From positions 329,965 to 393,964 of the forward strand of contig NZ_MKIR01000012.1 in NCBI RefSeq assembly GCF_001832905.1: 64,000 nt of DNA. The letters run 5' to 3'. The position numbers and the translations under genes are program-made. This DNA is from Floricoccus tropicus (GTDB lineage Bacteria > Bacillota > Bacilli > Lactobacillales > Streptococcaceae). Shown here piece by piece: positions 38,793 to 48,699 of this stretch. The notes under the pieces are model-generated. The model was not told where the DNA came from, ran no database searches, and worked only from the letters and a program-made list of their open reading frames with translations. How positions within the stretch are numbered: position 1 is the first letter of the stretch; every line of letters begins with the position of its first letter.

Positions 38793-39061
38793 TTGATTCT
38801 TTCCTTTAATTCAATATTCACTGTATCACCATAGGTCTTATTAATAGACTTTCTGATTTCCCTTCGAACACCTAAGATGTGGCATTCTGTTTTCATTCTT
38901 ACTAACTGACCATGATAGCTAAAACCATCAATTAATACATCGACTAATACTCTTTTCTTACCAAAAAGAGCCTCAACATCAAAAGGAATTTCAATATAAG
39001 AAGCATCCATATCTGGATTCTTTAGAAGTTTTGCCTGAAATTTTATCTTCTGACTAGTCAT
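38789..39061 (-). CDS. DUF1905 domain protein
   Basis: A 90-residue protein with a DUF1905 domain ([34 protein letters not shown]), function unknown. ATG ([11 protein letters not shown]) is taken as start, 8 bases inside the end of pcrA; an in-frame TTG five codons earlier has no ribosome-binding site. It overlaps truB as well, so it is strictly coupled. The family is a beta-barrel, sometimes found with bacteriocin-resistance-like YdeI domains, which are absent here. Confidence 0.82.
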   Translation of the reverse strand: MTSQKIKFQAKLLKNPDMDASYIEIPFDVEALFGKKRVLVDVLIDGFSYHGQLVRMKTECHILGVRREIRKSINKTYGDTVNIELKERIK

Positions 39062-41378
39062 CCGTTTTCTTCTCAATTGGTGCCATCTGAGCTAAAAGTC
39101 GTTTCATACCAACTTCTGGGAAAGATATTTTCAGCTCCATTGCCCTTCCTTCACCTTTAACGTCAAGGACTGTACCTACACCCCATTTTTTATGAACTGC
39201 TTTATCACCAATATCCCATGAAGTTCCACTAGATTGGTTGCTATTATCTTGCTTAAGCGGTCTGGTTCTAGCACTTGCTGATGCGCTCCTTCTTGCTTGA
39301 TTTTCTGCATTACGTGAATTACCATTATTCATCATTTGTGATAATGACATTCCTTGACCACTTCCAAATTTATTAGAAAGTGATGACGAATCTCTATAAG
39401 TAGCATTAAATGCAGTTCCGCTACCAGCAGGTCTTGCTTGTCCAGTATAAGTTAATAAATCTGAACTTATTTCATTCAAGAAACGACTAGGACGATTATA
39501 GCTTGATTTACCATACATAGTACGACTTGATGCATTGGTCAGATATAAAACTTCCTCTGCACGAGTAATCCCAACATAGGCAAGACGACGTTCCTCTTCA
39601 AGTTCATCTGGCTCCTCAGTTGCTCGGTTAAGTGGGAAAATACCTTCTTCAAGACCAATTACAAAGACAACTGGAAATTCCAAACCTTTTGCAGCATGAA
39701 GAGTCATAAGAGTAACCTGTGACTGCTCTTCCTCATAATCATCTGTGTCAGCAATCAATGAAAGATCATTTAAGAAACGGCTTAAACGTTCAAGTCCAGT
39801 CTCACCCTCAATCTTGTCAGCTTTCTCATCAAAATTTTGCGTAACAGTATAAAATTCTTCAATATTCTCAATACGAGCCTGACTCTCGAGATTATTTTGC
39901 ATCACAAGAGCGTCCATATAGCCTGTCTTCTTCAAAACTTCCTTAGTTAAGTCCGTAATTGTGTAGTTATCCATATTATCAGCCAAGTTAGACAAAAGCA
40001 TGCTTAGGTCAAAAATAGCTTGCGCTGCTTTCCCTTTAATTCCACTCAAAGTGACTTCACGTCCTGCTTCTAAAAGTGAGTAGTCATAAGCTAATGCAAA
40101 ATCTCTTAGTTTTTCAACAGTTCCTGGACCAACTCCACGTTTTGGTTCATTGACTATTCTTTCAAAACTCATATTATCACGCTCATTAGCGATTACATTA
40201 AGATATGAAATTACATCACGAATTTCCTTGCGACTGTAGAACTTTGTTCCACCAACCATCGTATAAGGAATATTGGATTTTAGGAATGCTTCCTCAATGT
40301 TACGGCTTTGAGCATTTGTACGATATAAAACTGCAAAATCACTATAAGTCCTATTATTTTGGCTAATCTCTGAATTTATCATTCCAGCAACAAAAAGAGC
40401 TTCATCTCTTTCATCATTTGCACGATTATAAATAATCTTTTCACCTTCATCACGACTTGTCCAAAGTTTTTTATCACGACGATTTATATTGTTTTTTATT
40501 ACATCATTAGCTGCAGCTAAAATATTTTTAGAAGAACGGTAATTTTCTTCTAATAAAACTACCTTAGCATCAGGATAGTCATCTTCAAAATCTAAAATAT
40601 TCTGCATATCAGCACCACGCCAACCATAAATTGATTGGTCAGCATCACCAACAACACAGATATTTCTGAAACGAGCAGCTAAGGTCTTAACTAACTGATA
40701 TTGCGCGTGGTTTGTATCTTGGTACTCATCCACATGAATATATTGATAACGACTTTGATAGTATGTAAGCACCTCTTGATTATCAAATAATCTTAAGGTG
40801 TTCATAATCAAATCATCAAAGTCCATTGACTCACTTCTTTTTAATTCTTTATCATACTCAAGATAGCACTTAGCAACTACCTCTTGATACATATTTCCTG
40901 CTTTATTTGCATATGCTTCTGCAGTTAATAAATCATTTTTTGCATTTGAAATTGTTGAAAGAATACCTTTAGCATCCCATTTTTTAGGGTCTAAATTCAT
41001 TGCTTTCAAAATTCTTTTCATTAGTGTTCTTTGTTCACCAGGATCAACAATTGTAAAATTACGATTATAACCTATTTGATCAGCATCACGACGTAATATT
41101 CTCACACACATACTGTGAAAAGTTGCAATTAAAGAATCTTGGGCTCTTGGAGTCAGTGCAACTGCACGTTCCCTCATTTCTCTTGCTGCTTTATTGGTAA
41201 ACGTTATGGCTAATATATTCCATGGATTAACCATCTTCTCTTCTATCAAGTAGGCAATACGGTGAGTTAAGACACGTGTCTTCCCAGAACCTGCTCCCGC
41301 CATTATTAAAAGCGGACCTTCAGTCGTTACAACTGCCTCAGCCTGCTTGTCATTCATCTTATCTAGTAAAGGATTCAT
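39054..41378 (-). CDS. pcrA: ATP-dependent DNA helicase PcrA
   Basis: A UvrD/PcrA superfamily 1A helicase for repair and for clearing RecA and transcription from DNA. The ATG giving MNPLLDKMNDKQAEAVV is chosen as AAGGAG lies before it; an upstream extension is ignored. The 774 residues carry Walker A AGAGSGKTRVL, VDEYQDTNHAQY, GDADQSIYGWRGA, EENYRSSKNIL and LMTLHAAKGLEFPVVF. The last ~60 residues, from SWDIGDKAVHKKW, are the Tudor-like PcrA tail that binds RNA polymerase. It leads the pcrA-DUF1905-truB-ribF-hemW run. Confidence 0.96.
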   Translation of the reverse strand: MNPLLDKMNDKQAEAVVTTEGPLLIMAGAGSGKTRVLTHRIAYLIEEKMVNPWNILAITFTNKAAREMRERAVALTPRAQDSLIATFHSMCVRILRRDADQIGYNRNFTIVDPGEQRTLMKRILKAMNLDPKKWDAKGILSTISNAKNDLLTAEAYANKAGNMYQEVVAKCYLEYDKELKRSESMDFDDLIMNTLRLFDNQEVLTYYQSRYQYIHVDEYQDTNHAQYQLVKTLAARFRNICVVGDADQSIYGWRGADMQNILDFEDDYPDAKVVLLEENYRSSKNILAAANDVIKNNINRRDKKLWTSRDEGEKIIYNRANDERDEALFVAGMINSEISQNNRTYSDFAVLYRTNAQSRNIEEAFLKSNIPYTMVGGTKFYSRKEIRDVISYLNVIANERDNMSFERIVNEPKRGVGPGTVEKLRDFALAYDYSLLEAGREVTLSGIKGKAAQAIFDLSMLLSNLADNMDNYTITDLTKEVLKKTGYMDALVMQNNLESQARIENIEEFYTVTQNFDEKADKIEGETGLERLSRFLNDLSLIADTDDYEEEQSQVTLMTLHAAKGLEFPVVFVIGLEEGIFPLNRATEEPDELEEERRLAYVGITRAEEVLYLTNASSRTMYGKSSYNRPSRFLNEISSDLLTYTGQARPAGSGTAFNATYRDSSSLSNKFGSGQGMSLSQMMNNGNSRNAENQARRSASASARTRPLKQDNSNQSSGTSWDIGDKAVHKKWGVGTVLDVKGEGRAMELKISFPEVGMKRLLAQMAPIEKKTDD

Positions 41379-41422
41379 TCTTATCTCCTTGTAAAAAAAT
41401 CTTCCTCCATTATACCAAAAAA

Positions 41423-41446
41423 ACACCTGATTTTCTCATCAAGTGT
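41423..41446 (-). terminator. terminator between the 44-residue gene and pcrA
   Basis: ACACTTGAT/ATCAGGTGT (one T-G pair) with a six-base loop and seven T on the minus strand separate the small membrane protein from pcrA. Confidence 0.8.
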
Positions 41447-41493
41447 CTCTCTTCTTTTGAAGTAATCTCCTCATTATAACAAATAACAAAATC

Positions 41494-41628
41494 TTATTTT
41501 TTCTTAAATGCTAAATAAAGAATTATCAAGAGTAAAATAAATCCCATTGCCAAAACAATCGGCATATTATTTCTAACAAACATTGCTGTATCGGTATCTG
41601 TTCTCCCTACAACACTCCTTGAATTCAT
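41494..41628 (-). CDS. small single-pass membrane protein, 44 residues
   Basis: A short gene on the minus strand. It starts MNSRSVVGRTDTDTAMFVRN, continues into a hydrophobic helix (about residues 23-41) and ends in FKKK. A G-rich ribosome-binding site (GGGGGA) lies before the ATG and a terminator comes 48 bases after the stop. The topology is likely N-out or N-in with a lysine anchor. There is no known function; it is independent of pcrA, since a terminator lies between. The 130 bases upstream hold only a possible weak promoter. Confidence 0.6.
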   Translation of the reverse strand: MNSRSVVGRTDTDTAMFVRNNMPIVLAMGFILLLIILYLAFKKK

Positions 41629-41776
41629 AAGATCCCCCAATCAGATTTTCTAAATTCTTCCCATATATACAATATCATATTTAAAAGTTAAATTTTGTTG
41701 ATTATCTTAAAAGGTAAAAGAATATCATAAAAGGTTTAAATCAATAGATAGCTAGAATAATTTATTTAATATCAAT

Positions 41777-42403
41777 TCACATATTTATATTAATTATTAA
41801 TTTATCATATAAATCGTTAGATTCAAAAATATCTACAACTGAAATAAGTAGAGACAATAATATTATTGCTAGGAAAAACCAACTTGTTGTTTGGTACTTA
41901 AAACTTTCCATCAAAGAATAAATAAATGTAACAATTGTGAGGCAAAGAGTAATAACAGAAACAATGCTTATTGTAATTGAAATAATAAACAACCAACAGA
42001 ATTGCTTGAAATTACTATCATTTATTTTCTTTAATAAATTATATAACTTATACTTTTGAAAAATGATACTTATTAACATAATCAGAAGTATCACTACCAG
42101 AATTACTAGCAGCAAAATGATAACCAATGCTATTATAAAACCACCCAAAATTATAATCCATCCAAATCCAGGGTTATCTTCTTCATTTATTAGTATGTTA
42201 TTTAAAGCTCCCAAAAATAAACATGATATAAGCTCACATACGAAGAGTATTACAAATGCTGACTTCTGATTTTGTTTTAAAGAATCTATTAATCTTTTCA
42301 TCATAAATAATGGATTATCTACAACATTAGGAGAATCACCATTTATGATTTTATCTTCGATCCTCATGCTATTAATCTCTTGATTATATTTTTCCTTATT
42401 CAT
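41777..42403 (-). CDS. multi-pass membrane protein, unknown
   Basis: A 208-residue protein not recognised as a known family. The first 40 residues are soluble and charged. Four or five long hydrophobic segments follow (roughly 50-72, 82-116 as two, 136-165, 173-190). The strand, 15-base spacing and order suggest it works with the PH/zinc-ribbon protein translated just before it. Base use is AT-rich like its neighbours. It lies in a small pocket between pcrA and the carbonic anhydrase that looks variable. Confidence 0.65.
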   Translation of the reverse strand: MNKEKYNQEINSMRIEDKIINGDSPNVVDNPLFMMKRLIDSLKQNQKSAFVILFVCELISCLFLGALNNILINEEDNPGFGWIIILGGFIIALVIILLLVILVVILLIMLISIIFQKYKLYNLLKKINDSNFKQFCWLFIISITISIVSVITLCLTIVTFIYSLMESFKYQTTSWFFLAIILLSLLISVVDIFESNDLYDKLIININM

Positions 42404-42418
42404 AATTTAATATGCTTT

Positions 42419-42868
42419 CTAAAGTATCTGCTCAGATTTGCAGTATTGACATTTAGCATATTGTCCTCTAGTACCAGAAATTTGCGCTCCACAAGTTATA
42501 CACTTTGTTGTAACTTTACTATCATTTTTTGATTTGATTAAGTTAGTAATCTCCTCAATCCATTTTTGTCGGCTAGCGCCTCTATCAAAACTAAAAATTA
42601 AACTTCTATCCTGAAAATCAATTTCTAAGTACTTAAGATTGTGTTTTTCAACTTCAAAAGCTTGAACATTCCCATCAATTATTTTTATTTCATCAAGTGA
42701 AAAATAATCAATTTTTTTATTATCTCCAAAAAAACCTTTATTTATATAAATTATATTTTTATTAGTAAATATCACCTCATCAGTGGCAAGTGCCATTGAT
42801 AAATCAGGTGTAATACCACTTTCTTTTAAGATGATATATTCATCATCAAGTAAATTTATTTTTGCCAT
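42419..42868 (-). CDS. PH-like domain protein with C-terminal zinc ribbon
   Basis: A 149-residue cytoplasmic protein. The first 110 residues resemble a bacterial PH (YcxB/bPH-type) fold, with the pattern DEVIFTNKNIIYINKGFFGD, then KIDYFSLDEIKII. The C-terminus carries a zinc ribbon, CITCGAQISG and CQYC with a 15-residue spacing. The start MAKINLLDDEYI is chosen, but an in-frame ATG five codons earlier is possible; neither has a strong ribosome-binding site. It is paired with the following membrane protein. A role in sensing or membrane association is inference. Confidence 0.68.
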   Translation of the reverse strand: MAKINLLDDEYIILKESGITPDLSMALATDEVIFTNKNIIYINKGFFGDNKKIDYFSLDEIKIIDGNVQAFEVEKHNLKYLEIDFQDRSLIFSFDRGASRQKWIEEITNLIKSKNDSKVTTKCITCGAQISGTRGQYAKCQYCKSEQIL

Positions 42869-43004
42869 ATCCAACCAACACATTCTATAATTCGTTAATT
42901 ATAATTATATATTATTTACTTTAATAATTATATAAAAATTATTTATTGAACTATTATCTACTACACTATATAATGTAATAAGTAAAAGAAAATTAGGAGA
43001 ATTC

Positions 43005-43610
43005 ATGGAAAAGCCACTACCAAAAATAATTATTGCTTTATTAATTGCAATTTTTATTGCCAACTATTCAGATACACTTACTGTAATAGTATTTCTAATT
43101 TCGTTATTGCTGTTTATATATGGATTAGTGATGTTATTCATTTACCTTTATCAAAAAAGACAAAATGTTAGATTACCTTCTATAATTTTGATTATTTCTT
43201 TTGCATTATTTGTAGTAAGTTTATCTTCTGGAGTAATTCATTCATCTGAAGACTCACCCTATATTCAACAAATAATTAAAGGTAAGAACAAAAAAACTGC
43301 ACAGCAAAATAAAACATACAAATCTGATGGCTATGAGAAAGTCCCTAATACATTTTTAATGAAAAAAGAGGATGTTGAAAAAGAAATAACTGACCTTGGG
43401 CTCAAAGTTCGATTCTTTGATGCTAACTTACAAAGTGAAGCCGATAAAAAAAGAATATTAATTCCCGAAGGTACTTGTAACAAAGCAGAAACAGATAATA
43501 CAAAATATTTTACGGAAAAAGATACTCCTGATGGCGAATCAGGTTACTATGCAAAAAAAGGGGCAACAATTATTGTTGGATATGCTACTAAAGATTACGA
43601 TGGCAGATAA
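43005..43610 (+). CDS. membrane protein with a C-terminal PASTA-like domain
   Basis: A 201-residue protein with three hydrophobic segments (about 7-23, 27-52, 58-76) and a soluble C-terminal part of about 110 residues. The latter reads like a PASTA domain: VPNTFLMKKEDVEKEITDLG, then ILIPEGTCNK and AKKGATIIVGYATK, the same order as in penicillin-binding and Ser/Thr-kinase PASTA repeats. PASTA domains bind muropeptides, so wall sensing is a fair guess. TAGGAG precedes the ATG. It is divergent from the PH/zinc-ribbon pair. Confidence 0.65.
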   Translation: MEKPLPKIIIALLIAIFIANYSDTLTVIVFLISLLLFIYGLVMLFIYLYQKRQNVRLPSIILIISFALFVVSLSSGVIHSSEDSPYIQQIIKGKNKKTAQQNKTYKSDGYEKVPNTFLMKKEDVEKEITDLGLKVRFFDANLQSEADKKRILIPEGTCNKAETDNTKYFTEKDTPDGESGYYAKKGATIIVGYATKDYDGR

Positions 43611-43617
43611 AATAAGG

Positions 43618-43653
43618 AAAAAGCATTGGGATTAACTAATCCTAATGCTTTTT
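43618..43653. terminator. bidirectional terminator between the PASTA-like gene and the carbonic anhydrase gene
   Basis: AAAAAGCATTGGGATTA/TAATCCTAATGCTTTTT pair over 17 bp, with T runs in both directions, between the converging genes. Confidence 0.9.
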
Positions 43654-43664
43654 TTAAATGAATA

Positions 43665-44363
43665 TCATTTATAATAAATGTCTCTATCTCTTCTATCTTG
43701 AAGTGGTCGATTATTATTAGCTAATATTTCTTCCGAAAATTGATTTATAAAATTTCTAGACATTTTACCAATTTTATCAAAGACAAACCAATTTATTGGA
43801 CCAGACGTTGGCGGTGTTGTCAGTGAGCCTAAATAATGGAAGAAGCTACTATCATTTGGTAAAAAAATACTTGGATTAAAAAATTCTTCATGATTTTCAA
43901 AATCCCAAATATTTTCAGGATTATTATCATCAATCCAATTCAATTCATCACTTAAATTATAAAGTGCACCAAGAACTAAGTTTTCTTGATGATTATTTGT
44001 ATGTACTAAATGTACTTCCAAATCGTAAGTTTTACCGTTTATTTCATGCTCGCAAGGTAAATGAAAATGGATATCAGTTAAATGATACTTTTCTCCTTTG
44101 AAAACAACATAGCTTTCAGTATTATAAGGAACAAAATGAATTGTATTTTTAAACTCTTTCTCAGTAAATCTCTCTCTCAAATGATGGATTGATAACTCTT
44201 CCTCTATCGGAAGGCTATCACAGTCCTTTACGTTTAGAGAAATTGGAGACTGATATGGATACTTCGCACCTTCAGAATACCAGTCACAAAGGTTATGCCA
44301 ATTCTCAGGACCCAGATCACCTGTGTAGTTCCACTCTACATCCATATTTCTTTTTATAGTCAT
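43665..44363 (-). CDS. alpha-class carbonic anhydrase
   Basis: A 232-residue enzyme that interconverts CO2 and bicarbonate. The family landmarks are in order: WNYTG near residue 11, WSEGAKYPYQSPI type entrance, HFHLPCEH with the two metal His, EVHLVH with the third, and YLGSLTTPPTSGPINW. Alpha-class enzymes of bacteria usually have a signal peptide; this one has none, so it should be cytosolic. Supply of bicarbonate for carboxylases is a plausible role. GGAG precedes the ATG. It is a single-gene unit. Confidence 0.88.
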   Translation of the reverse strand: MTIKRNMDVEWNYTGDLGPENWHNLCDWYSEGAKYPYQSPISLNVKDCDSLPIEEELSIHHLRERFTEKEFKNTIHFVPYNTESYVVFKGEKYHLTDIHFHLPCEHEINGKTYDLEVHLVHTNNHQENLVLGALYNLSDELNWIDDNNPENIWDFENHEEFFNPSIFLPNDSSFFHYLGSLTTPPTSGPINWFVFDKIGKMSRNFINQFSEEILANNNRPLQDRRDRDIYYK

Positions 44364-44466
44364 GATAATGCTCCTATTCTATACTTTTAGATAGTATAGC
44401 AAAAACTTTTAATTTTCAATCAATCTAAAGCTTAAATATAGTATTTATACAAATATATCTGTATCA

Positions 44467-44493
44467 AAAAAAGTAGGAAAATCCTACTTTTTT
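44467..44493 (-). terminator. terminator after rmlC
   Basis: AAAAAAGTAGGA/TCCTACTTTTTT form a 12-bp stem with a 3-base loop and T runs, adjacent to the rmlC stop. Confidence 0.85.
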
Positions 44494-44494
44494 A

Positions 44495-45067
44495 TCATTG
44501 TTTAAGAAAGTCTTCAAACGTTGGGGCTGACATATCTTTTTCAGAAATCTGTTCAAGATCGTTAATATCAATATCAAGCGGCCACTTAATTCCTAATTTA
44601 GGATCTAATGGTGTCAAAGCCACTCCTGACATTCCTTGAGCCCATTCATTATCAAAGAAGTAAAGATATTCAGTATCATCAGTTAGCGCCTGAAACCCAT
44701 TACAAACTCCTTGAGGCACAAACACTTGAACACCTGGCAGAAGTTCAACAGTTACCACATTTCCAAAAGTGCTGCTATCTCTTCTCGTGTCAACATAAAC
44801 GCCAAAAGCTGAACCATATGCAACAGTAACAAGTTTTGACATAGCTTCGCCATGAAGACCACGAACTGCTCCACGTTTTGTACGTGTCAAATTAATTTGC
44901 TTCCATGAACAACCTGATTCCAAATTAATTGAAGAGTAGGCACTTTCCCTGTATAACTCACGTACAGTTCCTCTATTGTCTGTTACTCTTTTTGTATTAA
45001 TTATTTTCAAGTCTTTAATCTTTGATTCTGATGCCTTAAAAGGTTCTATATGTAACTCTGCTTCCAT
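44495..45067 (-). CDS. dTDP-4-dehydrorhamnose 3,5-epimerase-like protein
   Basis: A 190-residue cupin of the RmlC family, which inverts two carbons of dTDP-4-keto-6-deoxyglucose on the way to dTDP-rhamnose. RGTVRELYRE is the sugar-binding start, and RGLHGEAMSK carries the catalytic His. In the segment VPQGVCNGFQAL the usual HGF has become NGF, and the typical RmlA/RmlB/RmlD partners are not nearby. It might act on a related sugar nucleotide. No terminator separates it from the VOC gene 80 bases upstream. Confidence 0.7.
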   Translation of the reverse strand: MEAELHIEPFKASESKIKDLKIINTKRVTDNRGTVRELYRESAYSSINLESGCSWKQINLTRTKRGAVRGLHGEAMSKLVTVAYGSAFGVYVDTRRDSSTFGNVVTVELLPGVQVFVPQGVCNGFQALTDDTEYLYFFDNEWAQGMSGVALTPLDPKLGIKWPLDIDINDLEQISEKDMSAPTFEDFLKQ

Positions 45068-45147
45068 GATAACCCCCTACATTTGTATTTTTGTTATTAA
45101 AATTCACTAATGTTATTTTGCAAGCCTTAATAACTAACTACTTCTTA

Positions 45148-45519
45148 TTAATCTTCGATTACAGCAAAATATGTTCCTTCAATATCTGCAAAATTTGTAA
45201 CTCTTACACCGTTATCAAATGTCATAATATCACTTGTTTGACCACCAGCTGCTTCAATTTTTAAATTAAGAGCTTCTAAATCAGATGAATGGAAAAGTAC
45301 TGAAGGTTTATTGTCAGCAACTTCTGGCGACATCATTCTTACTTGCTCTATATCATACAAATTAAAGATAGTATTACTATCCAATGTTGGTTTAATAGTA
45401 ACCAGTTTAGCTCCTGAAAAGTCTTCAGTCTCCGTTACGATAAATCCAATAGCATTCCAGAATGCTGCACTAGCTGCAACATTCTCCACATAAAGCATTA
45501 CTTCCGTATTATTGTTCAA
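45148..45519 (-). CDS. VOC (glyoxalase-like) family protein
   Basis: A 123-residue protein of the vicinal-oxygen-chelate superfamily, one domain of two beta-alpha-beta-beta-beta units ([33 protein letters not shown]). The metal-binding His/Glu set is not fully recognisable, so catalysis is uncertain; it may bind a ligand only. The start overlaps the end of alaS by 11 bases, so it is coupled to alanyl-tRNA synthetase in this lineage. Confidence 0.75.
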   Translation of the reverse strand: MNNNTEVMLYVENVAASAAFWNAIGFIVTETEDFSGAKLVTIKPTLDSNTIFNLYDIEQVRMMSPEVADNKPSVLFHSSDLEALNLKIEAAGGQTSDIMTFDNGVRVTNFADIEGTYFAVIED

Positions 45520-48130
45520 TTGTTTGTCCTACTTTTTCTAGCAGTTCTGAAATACCAGCTGCATTTGTTCCACCTGCCATAGCCATATCAGGTTTTCCAC
45601 CTCCACGACCATCAATAAATGGTGCTAAAGCTTTAACCAAGTCACCAGCTTTAATGTCTTTATCTTTGCTTGCTACTAGTAAGTTTACCTTGTCTCCAAT
45701 AGCTGCCACTAAAACTAAAACTTGACTTGCATCTTTTTGCTTCCATACATCAGCAAGATTTCTAAGAGCTCCAGCATCCTTAACTGATACTTGCTCAGCA
45801 ATATATGACACGCCATTTGCTTCTTTAACATTTTTGAAGATTTCTTCTGATTGGCTCGTTGCAAGTTTAGCAGAAAGACTTTCATTTTCTTTTTGTGCTT
45901 GTTTAAGATCTGATTGTAGATTTGTTACCTTATCAACCAACACTGAAAGTTGAGGCGCTTTAACCTGACTAGAAATTTCATTAAGGATTTTTTCTTGATC
46001 CTTAAATGTTTCATATGCTTTTTGACCAGTTACAGCTAGGATACGACGAGTTCCTGAACCAATTCCTTCTTCTTTAACTATTTTGAAAAGTCCAATTTCA
46101 CTTGTATTACCAACATGAGTACCTCCACAAAGTTCAACTGAGAAATCACCAATAGTTACAACACGAACTTCTTTACCATATTTTTCACCAAATAGTGCCA
46201 TAGCACCCATACCTTTTGCAGTCTCAACATCAGTTTCAATTGTATTGACATCAATTGCATTCCAAATTTCTTTGTTAACAAGTGTTTCAATTCTTTCAAG
46301 TTCTTCTGGAGTTACTGCAGAAAAATGAGTAAAGTCAAAACGTAAGAATTCTACTTCATTTAAAGAACCAGCTTGAACTGCGTGATTTCCAAGTACTTCA
46401 TGAAGTGCAGCATGTAGAATATGAGTTGCAGTATGGTTTTTAGTAACACTATTACGACGCTTTGTATCAATTTCAAGTGTATATTTTTGACCTTCAACTA
46501 GTTCACTAGCTAATTCAAGTGTATGAAGATGTTGTCCATTTGGAGCACGTTGAACATCAACTACATTAGCTACAACCTGCCCTTCGCCATCTTTAATCAC
46601 ACCATAATCGGCTACTTGTCCACCCATTTCAGCATAGAAAGGTGTTTCAGCAAAGATTACTTGACCATAGTCATTAGTAGATTTAACACGTTCATCATCA
46701 CGTACAATTGCAATTACTTCAGACTCCAAAGTTGATTTATTATAGTTAAATACTGAAGTATCTGTAAGACTAGATAGAACTTCACTTTGTGCACCCATAC
46801 TACCACCTTTAACAGCACTAGCACGCGCACGCTCTTGTTGTTCCTTCATAGCGGCTTTAAATCCTTCATGGTCGATTTGGAAACCTTGATCTTCAGCAAG
46901 CTCTTCAGTTAATTCAACAGGGAAACCATATGTATCATAAAGTTTGAAAATATCTTCCCCAGATAGAGTATCTTTTCCATCAGCCTTAAGTTTTTCAAGC
47001 AAATCTTCAAGTAAACTTGAACCTGCATCAATTGTGCGTGCAAAAGTTTCCTCTTCACGTTTAACAATTTTTTCAATAAATTCTTTTTTCTCAGAAACTT
47101 CTGGGTAATAAGATTCCATAATTCGACCAACAGTTGGAACTAATTTATAAAGAAAGGCATCGTTAATTCCAAGTTTACGACCATGCATTACAGCGCGACG
47201 AAGTAAACGACGTAGCACATACCCACGACCCTCATTTCCTGGTAACGCACCGTCACCAATTGCGAATGCAAGAGAGCGAATATGGTCAGCAATAACTTTA
47301 AAGCTCATGTTATCCCCATAAGGATCATATTCTTTACCTGATAATGCTTCTACTTCACGAATAATAGGCATAAATAAGTCTGTTTCAAAGTTTGTTGGCG
47401 TTTCTTGTACAATTGAAACCATTCTTTCAAGACCCATACCTGTATCAATGTTTTTATGAGGTAGTTCTTTGTATTCACTACGAGGAATAGATGGATCAGC
47501 ATTAAATTGGCTAAGAACAATATTCCAGATTTCGATATAACGATCATTTTCAATATCTTCTGCTAGTAATTTCACACCAACGTTTTCAGGATCATATTTA
47601 GTTCCACGGTCAAAGAATATCTCTGTATCAGGTCCGCTTGGTCCTGCACCAATCTCCCAGAAGTTATCCTCAATTGGAACAAGATGACTAGGATCAACGC
47701 CTAATTCAATCCAACGATTGTAAGAATCAGTATCGTCAGGATAATATGTCATATAAAGTTTATCCTTTGGAAAATCAAACCATTCTGGACTTGTTAATAA
47801 TTCAAATCCCCATTCAATTGCTTCATCACGGAAATAATCTCCGATTGAAAAGTTTCCAAGCATTTCAAACATGGTATGGTGACGAGCAGTCTTACCAACA
47901 TTTTCAATATCATTTGTACGGATTGCTTTTTGAGCATTTGTAATACGTGGATTTTCTGGGATTACAGAACCATCAAAATATTTTTTTAATGTTGCTACAC
48001 CAGAATTAATCCATAGTAAGGTTGGATCATTTACTGGAACAAGTGAGACTGAAGGTTCAACTGTATGTCCTTTACTCTTAAAGAAGTCCAAAAACATTTG
48101 ACGAACTTCTGCTGATGACATTTTTTTCAT
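45509..48130 (-). CDS. alaS: alanyl-tRNA synthetase
   Basis: A class II enzyme with editing activity that charges tRNA(Ala). The 873 residues show motif 1-3 in the first half ([20 protein letters not shown]), the editing-domain zinc ligands [13 protein letters not shown] and [13 protein letters not shown], and the C-terminal DHHA1 region ([15 protein letters not shown]). AGGAGAT precedes the ATG. It is transcribed with the LURP-one gene in front, behind a T-box leader, so uncharged tRNA(Ala) probably raises expression of both. Confidence 0.97.
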   Translation of the reverse strand: MKKMSSAEVRQMFLDFFKSKGHTVEPSVSLVPVNDPTLLWINSGVATLKKYFDGSVIPENPRITNAQKAIRTNDIENVGKTARHHTMFEMLGNFSIGDYFRDEAIEWGFELLTSPEWFDFPKDKLYMTYYPDDTDSYNRWIELGVDPSHLVPIEDNFWEIGAGPSGPDTEIFFDRGTKYDPENVGVKLLAEDIENDRYIEIWNIVLSQFNADPSIPRSEYKELPHKNIDTGMGLERMVSIVQETPTNFETDLFMPIIREVEALSGKEYDPYGDNMSFKVIADHIRSLAFAIGDGALPGNEGRGYVLRRLLRRAVMHGRKLGINDAFLYKLVPTVGRIMESYYPEVSEKKEFIEKIVKREEETFARTIDAGSSLLEDLLEKLKADGKDTLSGEDIFKLYDTYGFPVELTEELAEDQGFQIDHEGFKAAMKEQQERARASAVKGGSMGAQSEVLSSLTDTSVFNYNKSTLESEVIAIVRDDERVKSTNDYGQVIFAETPFYAEMGGQVADYGVIKDGEGQVVANVVDVQRAPNGQHLHTLELASELVEGQKYTLEIDTKRRNSVTKNHTATHILHAALHEVLGNHAVQAGSLNEVEFLRFDFTHFSAVTPEELERIETLVNKEIWNAIDVNTIETDVETAKGMGAMALFGEKYGKEVRVVTIGDFSVELCGGTHVGNTSEIGLFKIVKEEGIGSGTRRILAVTGQKAYETFKDQEKILNEISSQVKAPQLSVLVDKVTNLQSDLKQAQKENESLSAKLATSQSEEIFKNVKEANGVSYIAEQVSVKDAGALRNLADVWKQKDASQVLVLVAAIGDKVNLLVASKDKDIKAGDLVKALAPFIDGRGGGKPDMAMAGGTNAAGISELLEKVGQTIEQ

Positions 48131-48167
48131 TATTTATATCTCCTATATGTTTATTATTAATTTTTGT

Positions 48168-48680
48168 TTAATTTCCTGAATTCGAAGAGCTTGATGCACT
48201 TCTACTTGACGCTTCTTGTTCTTTCACATAATCTATTGCAATGACAAGTGAAATTACTACATCTGAGTATTTTTCATCATATACTTGTATGTCATATGTT
48301 GAAGTGAGCTTAAACCATTTTTGACTAATACTAGCTACTTTTTTATTTCCTTCGAGAAGAGAGAAATTCATATTCCACCAGTCTCCTTTGACAGAAAGAC
48401 CTAAACCATCAATTTGATATCTTGATTTGAAGAAAGTAAAATCTTTTTTTATTCTAAAATTTTGTCCATTAGCTAGGGATACATCGAATTTTGGTAAAAA
48501 TTGAAATATTACCTTTGTAATTGTTGATACTCTATTTCCAAAAGAATCAGTAATTATAAATTGTTTGGGTATCTTCATAAATGAACCAGTGACATAATAA
48601 TTAACGGCTCCATATTGATCAGTAATTTCAAATTTCCCACCAATTGACCAGAATCTTTGCTTAATTCTATACTCTTTCAT
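48168..48680 (-). CDS. LURP-one-related (tubby-like) protein
   Basis: A 170-residue protein with the LURP-one/tubby-C beta-barrel look: MKEYRIKQRFWSIGGKFEI, TDSFGNRVSTI and a central KKDFTFFKSRYQIDG. The C-terminus, after KYSDVVISLVIAIDYV, is hydrophobic and ends in a Ser-rich tail; such tails may associate with membranes. GGGAG lies before the ATG. Being the first gene after the T-box leader, it is expressed with alaS, although its function is unknown. Confidence 0.72.
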   Translation of the reverse strand: MKEYRIKQRFWSIGGKFEITDQYGAVNYYVTGSFMKIPKQFIITDSFGNRVSTITKVIFQFLPKFDVSLANGQNFRIKKDFTFFKSRYQIDGLGLSVKGDWWNMNFSLLEGNKKVASISQKWFKLTSTYDIQVYDEKYSDVVISLVIAIDYVKEQEASSRSASSSSNSGN

Positions 48681-48699
48681 GTGAATTTTCTCCCAATCT

